Shown here piece after piece: positions 11,511 to 21,041 of a stretch of DNA of 21,042 bases. Position numbers and translations under genes: made by a program. The stretch is taken from contig JBBHKE010003039.1 of the NCBI GenBank assembly GCA_037447655.1, forward strand, positions 64,001-85,042, given 5' to 3'. Source of the DNA: Zygnema cylindricum (lineage: Eukaryota; Streptophyta; Zygnematophyceae; Zygnematales; Zygnemataceae). The notes beneath the pieces were generated by a model that saw nothing but the letters and a program-made list of their open reading frames with translations, did no database searches and was not told the DNA's origin. Every line of letters starts with the position of its first letter. Within the stretch, counting starts at the first letter, position 1.

Positions 11511-11948
11511 TAAAATCCATGGATGAAAAGTGGAGTAGGCGGCAGAGCTTTCGCCTGCTTCTTGGTGAAACGATTGAAATTTTCTCAAAATGACGGCGTA
11601 AGCATTCCGTCCCACATGGAAAAAAAAACGGTTGGTTGTGATTTGTCGAACACAGATCTTTTTTTTCTTGGGGAGTGTCCGCATTTGGCGTTTCTTTGCC
11701 CCAAATATCACCGACGCCAAATGTTGTTATGTTATTCTATTTAATTCAATGAATAACCCCAATTTGTGGTTTTTTGGCACATCTACCTTATATTAACATA
11801 AACGTTTACTGTATTTTGTGTTCGGCACCATATTACAATAGACTTTTATACTAAATGGGACCTTTATCACCTTAATACCATAAACTTTTACGCTAAATGA
11901 ACCAAAACCATAAAACATCATTAATAGTCATTGTATCTGCTTACAATG
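11511..11948. other. Spacer, no gene seen
   Basis: A possible hairpin pairs CATTTGGCGT and ACGCCAAATG near 11681-11720. Nothing else is identified. Confidence 0.45.
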
Positions 11949-12130
11949 AACCTACTTGGAGTTGAAACCGTATATATCAAAAATTACAGTTATACGTCGG
12001 CGCGCGACATTTCATTTAGTTACGTTCATTTAATAAAAAAAACCTACTTGGAGTTGAAACCGTATATATCAAAAACTACAGTTATACGTCGGCTCGACAT
12101 TTCATTTAGTTACGTTCATTTATTAGAAAA
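11949..12130. repeat. Tandem duplication, ~92-bp unit, two copies
   Basis: AACCTACTTGGAGTTGAAAC starts at 11949 and again at 12041. The units differ mainly by a 2-bp deletion in CGGCGCGCGACAT. Confidence 0.9.
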
Positions 12131-12499
12131 AAAAAATTTCCATAGGCAAATATATTTGACATTCACACTCTTGACCATGTGGTTGTTGGTCAAATATGTG
12201 CAAACTTCATTTTTTATGACCCAGATTGATCCTATTTTTAGACCGCACATTCTTATGCGTCCGCGGCTACTAAACATAATAAATTGTACTTTTTCACTTA
12301 AAAAGGTACAATTTTGTACGGTATGACACGTACCGTACACCACACTATTTAAACAATGACGTACTTCCGTTTAATACTCTGCTTAGAAAACAACCGTAAA
12401 TAGCGTACAGAAAAAAAATGGAATAGGCTACACTTATGGAGAATAAAAAAAAAAGCGCGACGGAATTAGTGTACACTACGCTAATAGCGATTGGCGGTG
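12131..12499. repeat. Right subterminal region of the giant element; resembles 4925-5150
   Basis: ACCGCACATTCTTATGCGTC, AAAAAGGTACAATTTTGTAC and ACACTATTTAAACAATGACG align with words in 4966-5100. It ends in the family terminal repeat. Confidence 0.55.
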
Positions 12500-12506
12500 T
12501 ACAACA

Positions 12507-12705
12507 CACCGTGAATCGTTATTAGCCTTATGTAAGCTATACCGGCACCCCAAAATTTTGACATTGATACCATGAATATAGTAAATTACACTATTTGAGG
12601 ACATGGACCATAATTTGCCACATCTCGTGGCACTAAATTAGAATGAATGACGCTAATTTTTTCTTTACACTAATACTTTCTATACGTTAATAACGATTCA
12701 AGGTG
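12507..12705. mobile_element. Intact 199-bp MITE (uninterrupted reference copy)
   Basis: Ends CACCGTGAATCGTTATTAGC on the left and, in reverse complement, CACCTTGAATCGTTATTAAC. Flanked by CA on both sides (12505-12506 and 12706-12707) instead of TA. Its reverse complement is the empty-site version of the interrupted copy at 13290-15618, and the lengths agree at 199 bp once those insertions are removed. Confidence 0.85.
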
Positions 12706-12717
12706 CACTGTACAGTA

Positions 12718-13282
12718 CATCGCGAATCTTTATTAGAGAAAAGAAAAATTAGAGTAAAAAAACAAAAAAAAACTATTAGAGTTATGAACGCTAACTTGTG
12801 TGATATAACTTTTTCACAGAGGAAGTTTTAAGTACTCTATATTGGGTTATGTCGGCAATAATTATCCGCGCTGTAATTATAAACACTAAATTACAAATAG
12901 TATACAAAATCTGTCTGTCCATATAGTTTGACGTCATTATGACGTTAGTACTATTTGTCACGGTGAATGTCAGTTAATGTTCACACTGACAATGATGTTG
13001 TCGACGGACGAGAGTTATGCAAAAAGCTTTTTTTTAATGTGACTGATTTTTTGTTTAGTGCGATTTCACGTGCGAGCGCGTTTCCATTGAATCATTATTT
13101 GTATCTTTTTACTAATAAAAGTACACTTTTGCACGGTCAGACGTCGTTTGTACTCCACACTATTTAAAATGAATATATATTATAATTAGAACATTTAGAA
13201 TCATTTACTCTATTTAAGGTGATAGAGTCAAAATTTAGGGCGACCAAATTAGCGTTGTTTACTCTAATTACGATTCACGGTG
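12718..13282. mobile_element. TA-flanked MITE-family element (565 bp), sister of 253-1598
   Basis: Ends CATCGCGAATCTTTATTAGAG and CTCTAATTACGATTCACGGTG, with TA at 12716-12717 and 13283-13284. Aligns with 253-848 plus 1579-1598, and supplies the empty site for the Harbinger-like insertion. Non-coding. Confidence 0.85.
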
Positions 13283-13384
13283 TACAGTACACCTTCAAAT
13301 GTTATTAGCGTATAGAAATTATCAGCGTAAAGAAAAAATTAGCGTCATTCATTCTAATTTAGAGTCACGAGACGTCGCAGATTA

Positions 13385-13389
13385 TGGTC
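13385..13389. repeat. Target-site duplication TGGTC (left)
   Basis: Identical to 14611-14615. The uninterrupted MITE has a single ATTATGGTCCATG at this point. Confidence 0.9.
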
Positions 13390-14610
13390 TGAAACTATAT
13401 GGGGTCCATTCCCCCACAAAATTCGCAGATCCAAAGAAGCTTATCTAGTTACAACCGACTTGAAGTTGATACAAACCCAAATGATTGACCCTTTGACAAT
13501 CAGAACCCCAATACAACTTCACCCCTGTGAAGTAAGACTTTTTGTGTGCTCAATTCCACCACATAATGCAAAGCTGGAATATGAGTTTTGAACACATTCA
13601 CCCACTTTGAATTTCCCTTAGAAATGTAGCCACCTTGGCAGGCAAAGACTCTGAACAACAACACCCCTGTGTAACGTGGACTCCCTTGAGTCCGTAGCAA
13701 AGAGAATCTCAAGAGAATCTTTGAATTTGCTCCCTTGAGGAGTAAGGTATGAGTGGTCAAAGATGACCCTTATTAAAAGAGCTCTCTCGGAGAAAGGTGG
13801 CTACCTGCTAAACTTTCTAAGTCCTATCTCTCTCTAAAACTCTATCTATTGACGTACGGCACCAATCACAATACTGTGTTGTACAGAAAAGTAAAGGTGA
13901 CGGTGTACGGCCATCGTACGACATGGCCAAAAAGTGGACACATGCCATATCCGGATTTGTTCCCATAATCTCCGGAGTTGCCGCAATCCAATGTCATTCT
14001 GCCACGTGTCATTTGACGCGACGATGACCAAAAACTGCCAAAATGCCCATTCCGCTATCTTGGCATTTATTCCTGTCGTTCGATCAAGATCGGTTTTTAA
14101 ATCCAGCCGTCGAAAATCAATGCGCGGTATTTATTTCGATGTTGAAACAAATGCGGGGTATTCATTTAATGTAGAACCGTACGCCGTACGTACGTTTAAA
14201 CTGTGTCTATGTTACATGTCTGTTCGCGGCGTTAAAGGAATTTATGTAATTGTACGTATTAAAATACTTATCGAAACCTATATGTCCCAGCATTGGTCAT
14301 AGTTTATAGGATAAGACCTACGGCTACCGGTAGATTGACGGACGATCGGTACTAAGATCAACTCATGGGTCTTTCAAATCCCTTTTGGTAAATCTATCCA
14401 GATTCTACTACCTGTCTCTCTAGACAACTTAGGCAGCCATGACTCTAGCTCCCTCTGCAGCCTTAAGTGACTACGACAAGTGTGCGGGTTAGAGAGAGGA
14501 GTTACAGGCAGACTGCCTCCGCTTCTTTTCTATTTCACCCTAGAAAAATATCATAAGAAAAACACTATTATCTACACAATATAGACCTAGAAAATACACA
14601 AATTTGAACA
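13390..14610 (-). mobile_element. Solo LTR of a Copia-like retrotransposon family (1221 bp)
   Basis: On the minus strand it begins TGTTCAAATTTGTGTATTTT and ends GTTTCA, and is bounded by the 5-bp duplication TGGTC. It aligns throughout with the LTR at 19372-20523. No polypurine tract or primer-binding site adjoins it, so the internal part is gone, as expected after LTR-LTR recombination. Orientation is taken from the second copy. The two copies are clearly diverged. ORFs inside (for example 13934-14302) are not conserved in the second LTR and are not called as genes. Confidence 0.88.
14001..14011. promoter_or_regulatory. CCACGTGTCA G-box/ABRE-like motif in LTR
   Basis: The decamer is at about 14002-14011. 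It is also at 19997-20006 in the second LTR and at 18405-18414 in the hAT-like copy. TGACACGTGG is a known plant bZIP/bHLH binding core. Function here is inference. Confidence 0.35.
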
Positions 14611-14615
14611 TGGTC
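14611..14615. repeat. Target-site duplication TGGTC (right)
   Basis: Exact match to 13385-13389. Confidence 0.9.
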
Positions 14616-14649
14616 CACGTCTTTAAATAGTGTAATTTATTTTATTTAA

Positions 14650-15545
14650 TAGTGTTGTGTATCGGTAAAACAAATTATCACGATGACACTGATACCGATA
14701 GTTATCGGCTATCGAACGCTCAGAGGTACCGATATATCAGTCAGAGACCAAAAAAATCTATATTGGTGATAACTTTAACAATATATAGTATGCATACTAT
14801 AGTATCTTATTATATAGTGTATTATACTATTTACATTATATTGCGTGGCATGCAACGTATTCGAATCTGTTCCGTAACTGTTTAACTGGAAATATTTACT
14901 AAATACGCAGCACACAAAACGCTGGCCAGTTAACTCAACAGAAATTTTACAGCAACGTACGGTATTGTACCGACAAACTGATAAACATGGAAACGAAAAG
15001 GGACGGCGGACACAAATTACAATAGACGCAAAACAACATTCTGCGCGCCGCCAAAATCGAACGGACGACTTGGAATGAGAAAACCGACGGCCAGCGTGAG
15101 CGCCGACATCCCATAATGGCTCTTTTGGCGGCTTGGATGAAAGGGACAAAGCCATGTCGTCGGATGTGAAAGGTACATCGTTTTATTGTATCCGTACCAA
15201 AACGGTACACACCTGATGGCGGCTACTGTACCTTTTGTGCTTGTACAAATGTACAATAACAAGATCTGATTAGTAGACACCTCAGTAGATAGGGGTTGTA
15301 AGTAGAGCGCGTCCGAGGAATAAGACGTACAGTTCATTATAATGAGCGTACATTTATGTGTACGGTCCGTACATATATCGCCTTTAGTTATGGATATTGT
15401 TGTTATCGCCGATAAAACCGATAAATATTAGGTATTTATCGGCGATAATACCGATAGCGATATATCGTACCAATATATCGATTATCAGTACCCGAAAAAA
15501 GGTCTATATTGAATATCGACAAATCCTTACCGATACACAACACTA
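14650..15545. mobile_element. hAT-like non-autonomous element (896 bp)
   Basis: Terminal inverted repeats TAGTGTTGTGTATCGGTAA and its counterpart TTACCGATACACAACACTA. The 8-bp flanks TTATTTAA (14642-14649) and ATAATTAA (15546-15553) match at six positions, and removing one restores the exact length of the intact MITE sister. An 8-bp duplication and TAGTGTTG-type ends are hAT hallmarks. No hAT transposase is visible. The minus-strand ORFs at 14775-15155 and 15017-15337 are broken in the related copy at 17937, so they are probably not genes. Confidence 0.82.
15360..15545. repeat. Right-end block of the hAT-like element with ATCGGCGAT inverted words
   Basis: Matches, in reverse complement, 17937-18110, and resembles 2314-2467. 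Confidence 0.75.
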
Positions 15546-15620
15546 ATAATTAAGTTATCAATGTCAAAAGTTTCGGGCGCCGATATAGCGTACATAAGGC
15601 TAATAACCATTCACGGTGTA

Positions 15621-16192
15621 CATCTTGAATCGCTATTAGGGTTATTAACACTAATTCGGCGACCCCAAATTTTAACACTAAAACCTTAAAAAGAATTAAT
15701 AATACTAATTGTTTTTCTACGTTAATAAAGGTACTGGTTAATCAACGTTAAGAACTCTAACATGAAGTTATCTTGAATAGAGTAGTCTACGAAACGTGTT
15801 AGACGGTATAAAATGGTATTATGCTAAGTAATAAAGTACGAAACGTAGACTAAAATAATAGCGAACACAGTTAAAACATTGCTCATAATAAAAGGCAAAA
15901 TGAGATCGTACCTATTTTAGTGAAAAAATAACAATCGCGTATTAATTATACGCGAGCCTGCCTAAATTAGAGTTATGGATCGATTAAAGTAATTGACGGG
16001 ACGATGTACGATTTGTAAGATTTGTACTCATACCTATTTTAGTGTAAAAATCTTATTCGCATATTCATTATAGGCAACTGTACCCAAATTAGAGTTGTGA
16101 ATAAATTAGTGTATTTTTTTTTTCGAAACGCAAAAAATCCAAATAAGAGTTGAAAACACGAATTATTTCACACCTAATAGCGATTCACGATG
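15621..16192. mobile_element. TA-flanked MITE-family element, 572 bp
   Basis: Starts CATCTTGAATCGCTATTAGG, ends CGATTCACGATG, with TA at 15619-15620 (shared with the preceding element) and 16193-16194. Aligns with 2468-3048. Non-coding. Confidence 0.82.
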
Positions 16193-16194
16193 TA

Positions 16195-16435
16195 CTTTAT
16201 TGTCCTTTTGTGTATCGGGAATAAAAATTATCGCGATAAAATCGATATTCGATAGGTTGAATATCGGACAATCATAGAGCTCGATGTATTGCTCCGCAAC
16301 CAACAGAAATCATCGCGATATAATTTTAGGTTGTAGGGGTCTGTACTGAAATGTTGTACGGTATGTAAGGAAAATTTCCCCCCCATCTCAAGTGGCGCGC
16401 CACGAGGGAGGGGAGGGCACATTTGAAAAAAAGTT
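16195..16435. repeat. Dispersed repeat, second copy of 3051-3291
   Basis: Same order of words as 3051-3291. Where the first copy has C14/G14, this one has CCCCCCC ... GTGGCGCGCCAC ... GGGAGGGGAGGG. It continues without a gap beyond CACATTTGAAAAAAA. Confidence 0.78.
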
Positions 16436-17936
16436 AGAACATAGTGACGACTTAATATATCGCGTTACAAACACATCGGTATATCAAGACGATACATCGG
16501 TAAACATCGTGATATTAAACTTTTCGATATATCGATATATACGCGTACAGAACATTATGCATATATCAAATATTGGCAAGGTCAATACACAAAACTATTT
16601 AAAACCCAAGCCCAAACTCAAACTTGAACTTCCATCAAGCTTTCACTATTGTAAGTCACTTTTGCCATCTCGACACTTTGTTCAACTAAACACTAACTCC
16701 CCCCCCCCCAAACTTTACCACCGACGCCTTTGTTAATATCTTGTATTAAAGACTTTAATGACCTTATTTTCACGGTGTTCCACCACTCACTTACGTACGG
16801 GACTTTTCATAGAATGAAAGGATAGTTCTCCCTTCATTGAGTTAAACTCATAAATTTATTTTGCGAATTAAATTTAATAATAGTGTTAATGTATATGTCA
16901 ACAACAAATCTTGATAATTTGACTTTGGAGGCGTTTACTTGTCACCATACTTTACCGTCGACAACGTCATTATACTTACTTAGTGAATCTCTAAATCAAA
17001 GGAAGGTTTATTATCATTCCATGAAGCGTTTGTCTTTACTCGTGCAATGGTACTTTACTAGTAACATCTTTTCCATCTCTTAATGCCGGGAGCATGTTCC
17101 AATTGTAATAACACATTTTATAACACCAAACAACCATTCAAGTTTGCAATTAGTCTGCACGCATCGCCAACGTGGATAAATCATGTTTTTGAATCATTTA
17201 TGATTTAATTTGCCCCACCAACAACTTTGTTTGAGTCCGTCTTCTGTTTATAAACAACTTGTTAATTTTAAATGGATTCATTTAGTTGGTTTATCACGTG
17301 GAGGGCGGAGTACAGTTGAGCGCTATTTTGTGTAGGACACACCGCAACCGTAAGTGTCAAGAGGGGCCACACCTTAAAATGTTATGTTTCTCATGCACTC
17401 TCCGTCACCCTAGTTGAGTTTTCCTCCATAGTGGTGGGATGGCCCTCGAGCACGTGGTTCCTCACGAAATGACTAAGACACATGTTTTTTTTATGGGACA
17501 TTTCATATGGGCATGGTGCCTCGAGAAGCAATAACTCTAAGGAGTGAAATTAATATCACGGAGGTTTGGCAGCATTGGATTACAAGTTGTAAGATTATGC
17601 TCATCGAGACTTTTGCGGGTGATTTTGTCCCATATTCGATAAATATGGTGGAACCTTTGTATAATTCCTTTCCTTTATGATTGGGAACAAAAAATTATCA
17701 AATCAAGAGGTTTGGAGAGTCCTCCAACGAGCCTTTCCAACGTTTTTTAACGTCAACCTGTATCATTTGCCATTGCTCTATGTTTTAATGTCGAAGCAAA
17801 AATCAACGTAAATAGCTATGATCATAACGAAGTGTTTAGTTCAAGGGAAAAACGAGTGTTAGTAACTACTTTGGGTTGAATGACCTAAAGTTAACAAAAC
17901 AATAATATTAACTAACATATATTATAATGTTTTTGG
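16436..17936. other. 1.5 kb with no recognised feature
   Basis: The first 130 bp are rich in CGATATATCG-type words and may be the rest of a hAT-related element. A C-run lies near 16699. A 60-codon plus-strand open frame in 17490-17680 has no recognisable domain. No conserved transposase, gag or pol motif was found by eye. Confidence 0.4.
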
Positions 17937-18035
17937 TAGTGTTGTGTATTGGTAAGGATTTTCTGATAACTGATATGTGCCTTTTTTTCGGGAAGCCGAT
18001 AATCAATATATTCCTACGATATATCGTTATCAGTT

Positions 18036-18079
18036 TTATCGCCGATAAATAACCGATATCGGTTATTTATCGGCGATAA
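18036..18079. repeat. Perfect 44-bp palindrome
   Basis: Centred on CCGATATCGG, with arms TTATCGCCGATAAATAA. It equals its own reverse complement. The related site in 14650-15545 is imperfect. Confidence 0.9.
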
Positions 18080-18153
18080 CACCGATATCAATAACCATTG
18101 GCAATATATACATGGACTGCACAGATAAATGTACCGCCAATTCACTCAACTGT

Positions 18154-18248
18154 ACGTGTTATACCCACGACGCACCCTACTCACAACCCCTATCTATTGT
18201 GCACGTGTTATACCCACGACGCACCCTACTCACAACCCCTATCTATTG
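18154..18248. repeat. Tandem duplication, 49-bp unit
   Basis: ACGTGTTATACCCACGACGC starts at 18154 and 18203, each followed by CCCTACTCACAACCCCTATC. The hAT-like element at 14650-15545 has a single, diverged unit. Confidence 0.9.
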
Positions 18249-18474
18249 AGATGCATACCAATCAGATCGTCTGTACAAGCTGAAAGTACAGTAGTCGGCA
18301 TAAGATACGTACGACTTTAGTACTGCTCTAGTTAAAACGCAGTACTATTCACATTCGACGCCATGGCTTTGTCCCTTTCTTCCTTAGGATCCATTGGAAA
18401 CCTGCCACGTGTCAATTCGTCGGCTTTTTTGCCATAAGCCGCCAAAAGAGCCATTTCGGGATGGCAGCGCTTAC

Positions 18475-18752
18475 GCTGGCCATCCGGTCGTATTTTCTTT
18501 AGGAAAGTCATCCATTCGATTCCTGTTGATTTTGGAAAGCTTTACGTCTGAATAAATTAGTGTGACATCAGAAAGATAGTAATCTGTAGCGTAAGGTTTA
18601 CAAGGACACGCGGCGCTGGCCATCTGGTCGTATTTTCTCAAGGAAAGTCATCCGTTCGATTCCTCTTGATTTTGGAAAGCTTTACGTCTGAATAAATTAG
18701 TGTGACATCAGAAAGATAGTAATCTGTAGCGTAAGGTTTACAAGGACACGCG
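18475..18752. repeat. Tandem duplication, 140-bp unit
   Basis: GCTGGCCATC begins at 18475 and 18615. The two units are nearly identical through CAAGGACACGCG, implying a recent duplication. Confidence 0.92.
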
Positions 18753-18829
18753 TCGTCACTTGAGTAAAGTATATGTATTTTGGAATGGCACCAACACCTA
18801 TGTACGCGTGTCGCTCATTGAAACGGGTA

Positions 18830-19045
18830 AACGCAACTGCGATGTAGACAAGACAACGCAGATGCGCAGCTGCGACGCAAACAAGACAACGCAGCTACGG
18901 GATATTTTTGATGTGATCCGTACGGACAACGAAGCTGCGATTATCTTGGATATGATCCGGTGCGGGACAACGCATCCGTGGATGAGATGAACGTAATCTG
19001 TTACGGGACAACGCAACTACGATTGATATGAATCAAGTCAACTGA
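18830..19045. repeat. ~41-bp degenerate minisatellite (GACAACGCA)
   Basis: GACAACG occurs at 18852, 18885, 18925, 18966 and 19007, spacing 33, 40, 41 and 41 bp, with GATATGATCCG-like words between. The open frame 18760-18990 lies largely over these units and is probably a by-product. 19046-19371 beyond it holds nothing recognised. Confidence 0.75.
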
Positions 19046-19371
19046 CGCGATTAATAAGAGGATCACAAATGACTGAGGCGACAAGTATTTCTACAATCAC
19101 TTAGTATAGATTCTGAGTAATACTGATTGTACGGCGGTAGATTAGGTTGGGGGGAGTAGGAATATTTAGTTCTTATTGGCGGGTTGGTTTTTGGACGTAC
19201 CTCTCAGGTACATTTATATCAGTGGTACAACACCGGGTGGATACTCACTGCAAGTATAAGACTTATGACGTAGAGCATTTTATGCATCTAGACTTCCAAG
19301 TAGTAAAAATGCAAACAGTATTTGAGAAACTTTTGAGTATTATATCTTGAGTGTTGTCAGGTCAATGGCGC

Positions 19372-20523
19372 TGAAACTTTGTAAGTGTAATTCTATAGGC
19401 TTCATTGCCACACAGAATTTGCAGGTCCAAAGAAGCTAATCTAGATAGTGCCCACTCCAAGTTTATATAAACCCAAATGATTCACCCATTGAAAATCAGA
19501 ACCCCATTACAGCTTCACCCGTGTGAAATAAGTCTTTATGTGTGTTTAGTTCCACCACCGAATGCAAAGTTACAATATGAGTTTTGGATAACATTCCCCA
19601 CTTTGACTTTCCCTTAGAAATGCAGCCACCTTGGCAAGCAAACACTTTGACCGACTACACCCCTGTACAGCCTGGACTCCTCTGAGTTCGCAACAAAAAG
19701 AATCACTGAAAATGGTCAACTGCGTTGATAATTATGGCTAGCCAAAGTTAGCCTTCTATACAAGATGCTCTCTGGGAGAGGCGGCTACCCACCCAACATT
19801 ATCTAAGTCCTAAACCCCTCTCTAAACCCTCTAGTATTGAAATATCGACCAATCACATGACTGTACCGTATAAGAAAGTACAGGTGTCGGAGTACTTTCT
19901 GTATGGACATTGTACGACACAACCATAATGTGACATTTGTCATATTCTAATTTGTTTTCTTTCGTTCTGGAGATTCCGTAAACCCGTATGATGTTACCAC
20001 GTGTCATCCGAAGTGGCGACGTCTGCAAACCGCCAATTGTCCTTTCCGCGAAGCTTGCGCTAACCACGGCCGTCCGATTTATATCGTCAATTAATACGGA
20101 CCATCGAAACAAATGTTCGTACTATTTGTTTCGTCCGGTACTTAAAGTACAACTGTTTCTATGCCCTATAAAAGCATAATCCAGTTAAATGGAAATCTCT
20201 ACTTGTAACTGTTTAAATAACTATCAAACCCTATATACCTTAGCACTAGTCATAGACCTAACGGACAACGTTGATGGCTACGGGTGTCTTGATGGTCGAT
20301 AGGTACCAGGATGAATTATTGAGTCCGTCAAGCACCTTTCTGGTAAATCCTCCTAATTTACCCCCCGTTTTCTCTAGAGGGCCTAGGCAACCATGGCTCT
20401 TTCTCCCTATCCAGCCCTTAGTGACTTCAACAAGTGTGGGGGCTTGGAGAGGGGAGTTAGAGGCAGACTACCTCTGCCTTTTTCTATCCTAATACAGACC
20501 TATAAAATACACAAATATCAACA
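19372..20523 (-). mobile_element. 3' LTR of a minus-strand Copia-like retrotransposon (1152 bp)
   Basis: On the minus strand it starts TGTTGATATTTGTGTATTTT, directly after the polypurine tract, and ends GTTTCA at 19372. It aligns with the solo LTR 13390-14610 along its length. The purine tract upstream on the minus strand and the absence of a primer-binding site on that side fix it as the 3' LTR. The 5 bases beyond its end (19367-19371, GGCGC) would be the target duplication, but the 5' LTR is outside the window. Confidence 0.82.
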
Positions 20524-20536
20524 CTCCCCTTATTTT
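20524..20536 (-). promoter_or_regulatory. Polypurine tract of the retrotransposon
   Basis: Minus strand AAAATAAGGGGAG immediately before the LTR start TGTTG. This is the usual plus-strand primer position in LTR retrotransposons. Confidence 0.75.
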
Positions 20537-20541
20537 CTAGT

Positions 20542-20943
20542 CTATTTTCCTTTCAACAACCACAAAAAAAAATAAACACCTCCTCCCCCTTTTTCCTTTT
20601 TCCTTTTCCTTTTGTTTTCATAAACCTCTAAGACAATACCGTCATATTTTAAAAGGTCCATTAGCTGAGCTGAAATAAACATTCTATCTTGTTGATCACA
20701 CATTTTATTAAGCATCCCACTTTTCATAAATCCGAGCAAATATTTTATCCACCTCATCTCTTTTCCATCCACACAAAATCTAATTTCCCTCTTGCAATTC
20801 AAACAGCTATCCCCCTCTCTAATCTGCAACACACACCGAGATGCTAACTTTTTTACAAACAAACCTTCATAGACGACATCACTCCCATTAGTGATGTCAA
20901 AACCATTACCCCCCAAATTTATCCTTGAATCAAGAGTCCCCAC
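20542..20943 (-). CDS. Terminal ORF of the minus-strand retrotransposon, unrecognised product (133 aa, partial or frameshifted)
   Basis: Stops about five bases before the polypurine tract, where the last retrotransposon ORF normally ends. The reading begins at a GTG, and its frame continues back only a few codons to a stop. A different frame is open from the window edge (21041) to a TAG at 20943-20945, so a one-base loss near 20945-20955 probably split one longer protein. Visible features are Cys47, Cys50 and Cys57 in a GDSCLNC-type context, a Lys/Arg-rich stretch at residues 111-118 and a hydrophobic tail at about 123-130. It lacks the ADxxTK-type C-terminal signature of Copia RNase H, so it may be an accessory or captured ORF. 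Function unknown. Confidence 0.4.
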   Translation of the reverse strand: MGTLDSRINLGGNGFDITNGSDVVYEGLFVKKLASRCVLQIREGDSCLNCKREIRFCVDGKEMRWIKYLLGFMKSGMLNKMCDQQDRMFISAQLMDLLKYDGIVLEVYENKRKRKKEKGGGGVYFFLWLLKGK

Positions 20944-21041
20944 TAAGTCCTTATAAAATCAATATCTTCCGTACTCATATTTTTATCCATGATACTCACC
21001 CTATTTTCTGAACTTTCCTCACTCTCTCCGATGGAATCCTT
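20943..21041 (-). pseudogene. Upstream frame of the same ORF, open to the window edge
   Basis: 32 codons rich in Ser, Glu and Asp, ending in TAG. It overlaps by one base the GTG used by the 133-aa frame. No slippery heptamer is seen in the correct register, so a small deletion or sequence error is likelier than programmed frameshifting. Confidence 0.35.

Larger units (their letters stand above)
13290..15618. mobile_element. 199-bp MITE interrupted by a solo LTR and a hAT-like element
   Basis: Left end CACCTTCAAATG...GTTATTAGCGTA, right end ACCATTCACGGTG, TA at 13288-13289 and 15619-15620. Pieces 13290-13389, 14616-14649 and 15554-15618 align in order with the reverse complement of 12507-12705. 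Removing both insertions with one copy of each target duplication leaves 199 bp, the same as the intact sister. Confidence 0.85.
17937..18752. mobile_element. hAT-like element, inverted relative to 14650-15545, right end not found
   Basis: Begins TAGTGTTGTGTATTGGTAAG. 17937-18520 aligns with the reverse complement of about 14990-15545, including CATGGCTTTGTCCCTTTC and AAGCCGCCAAAAGAGCCAT. The matching CCGATACACAACACTA end is missing, so the boundary is arbitrary and set at the end of the tandem duplication. Confidence 0.65.

Noticed and set aside
10407-11720. Several 100-170-codon minus-strand ORFs
   Set aside because: They read the GA-rich tract backwards as Ser/Leu/Pro. Overlapping frames are all open.
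11931-12326. 131-codon ORF
   Set aside because: Runs across the 92/90-bp tandem duplication, where the two units are read in different frames. No recognisable protein.
13934-14302. 122-codon ORF in the solo LTR
   Set aside because: Lies in LTR sequence and is not conserved in the LTR at 19372-20523.
14775-15155. 126-codon minus-strand ORF in the hAT-like element
   Set aside because: The homologous region at 18360-18520 has in-frame stops soon after the shared start.
13390-20523. The two LTRs as the ends of one retrotransposon
   Set aside because: The first is bounded by its own TGGTC duplication on both sides, the copies are well diverged, and the second has its internal region to the right, not between them.
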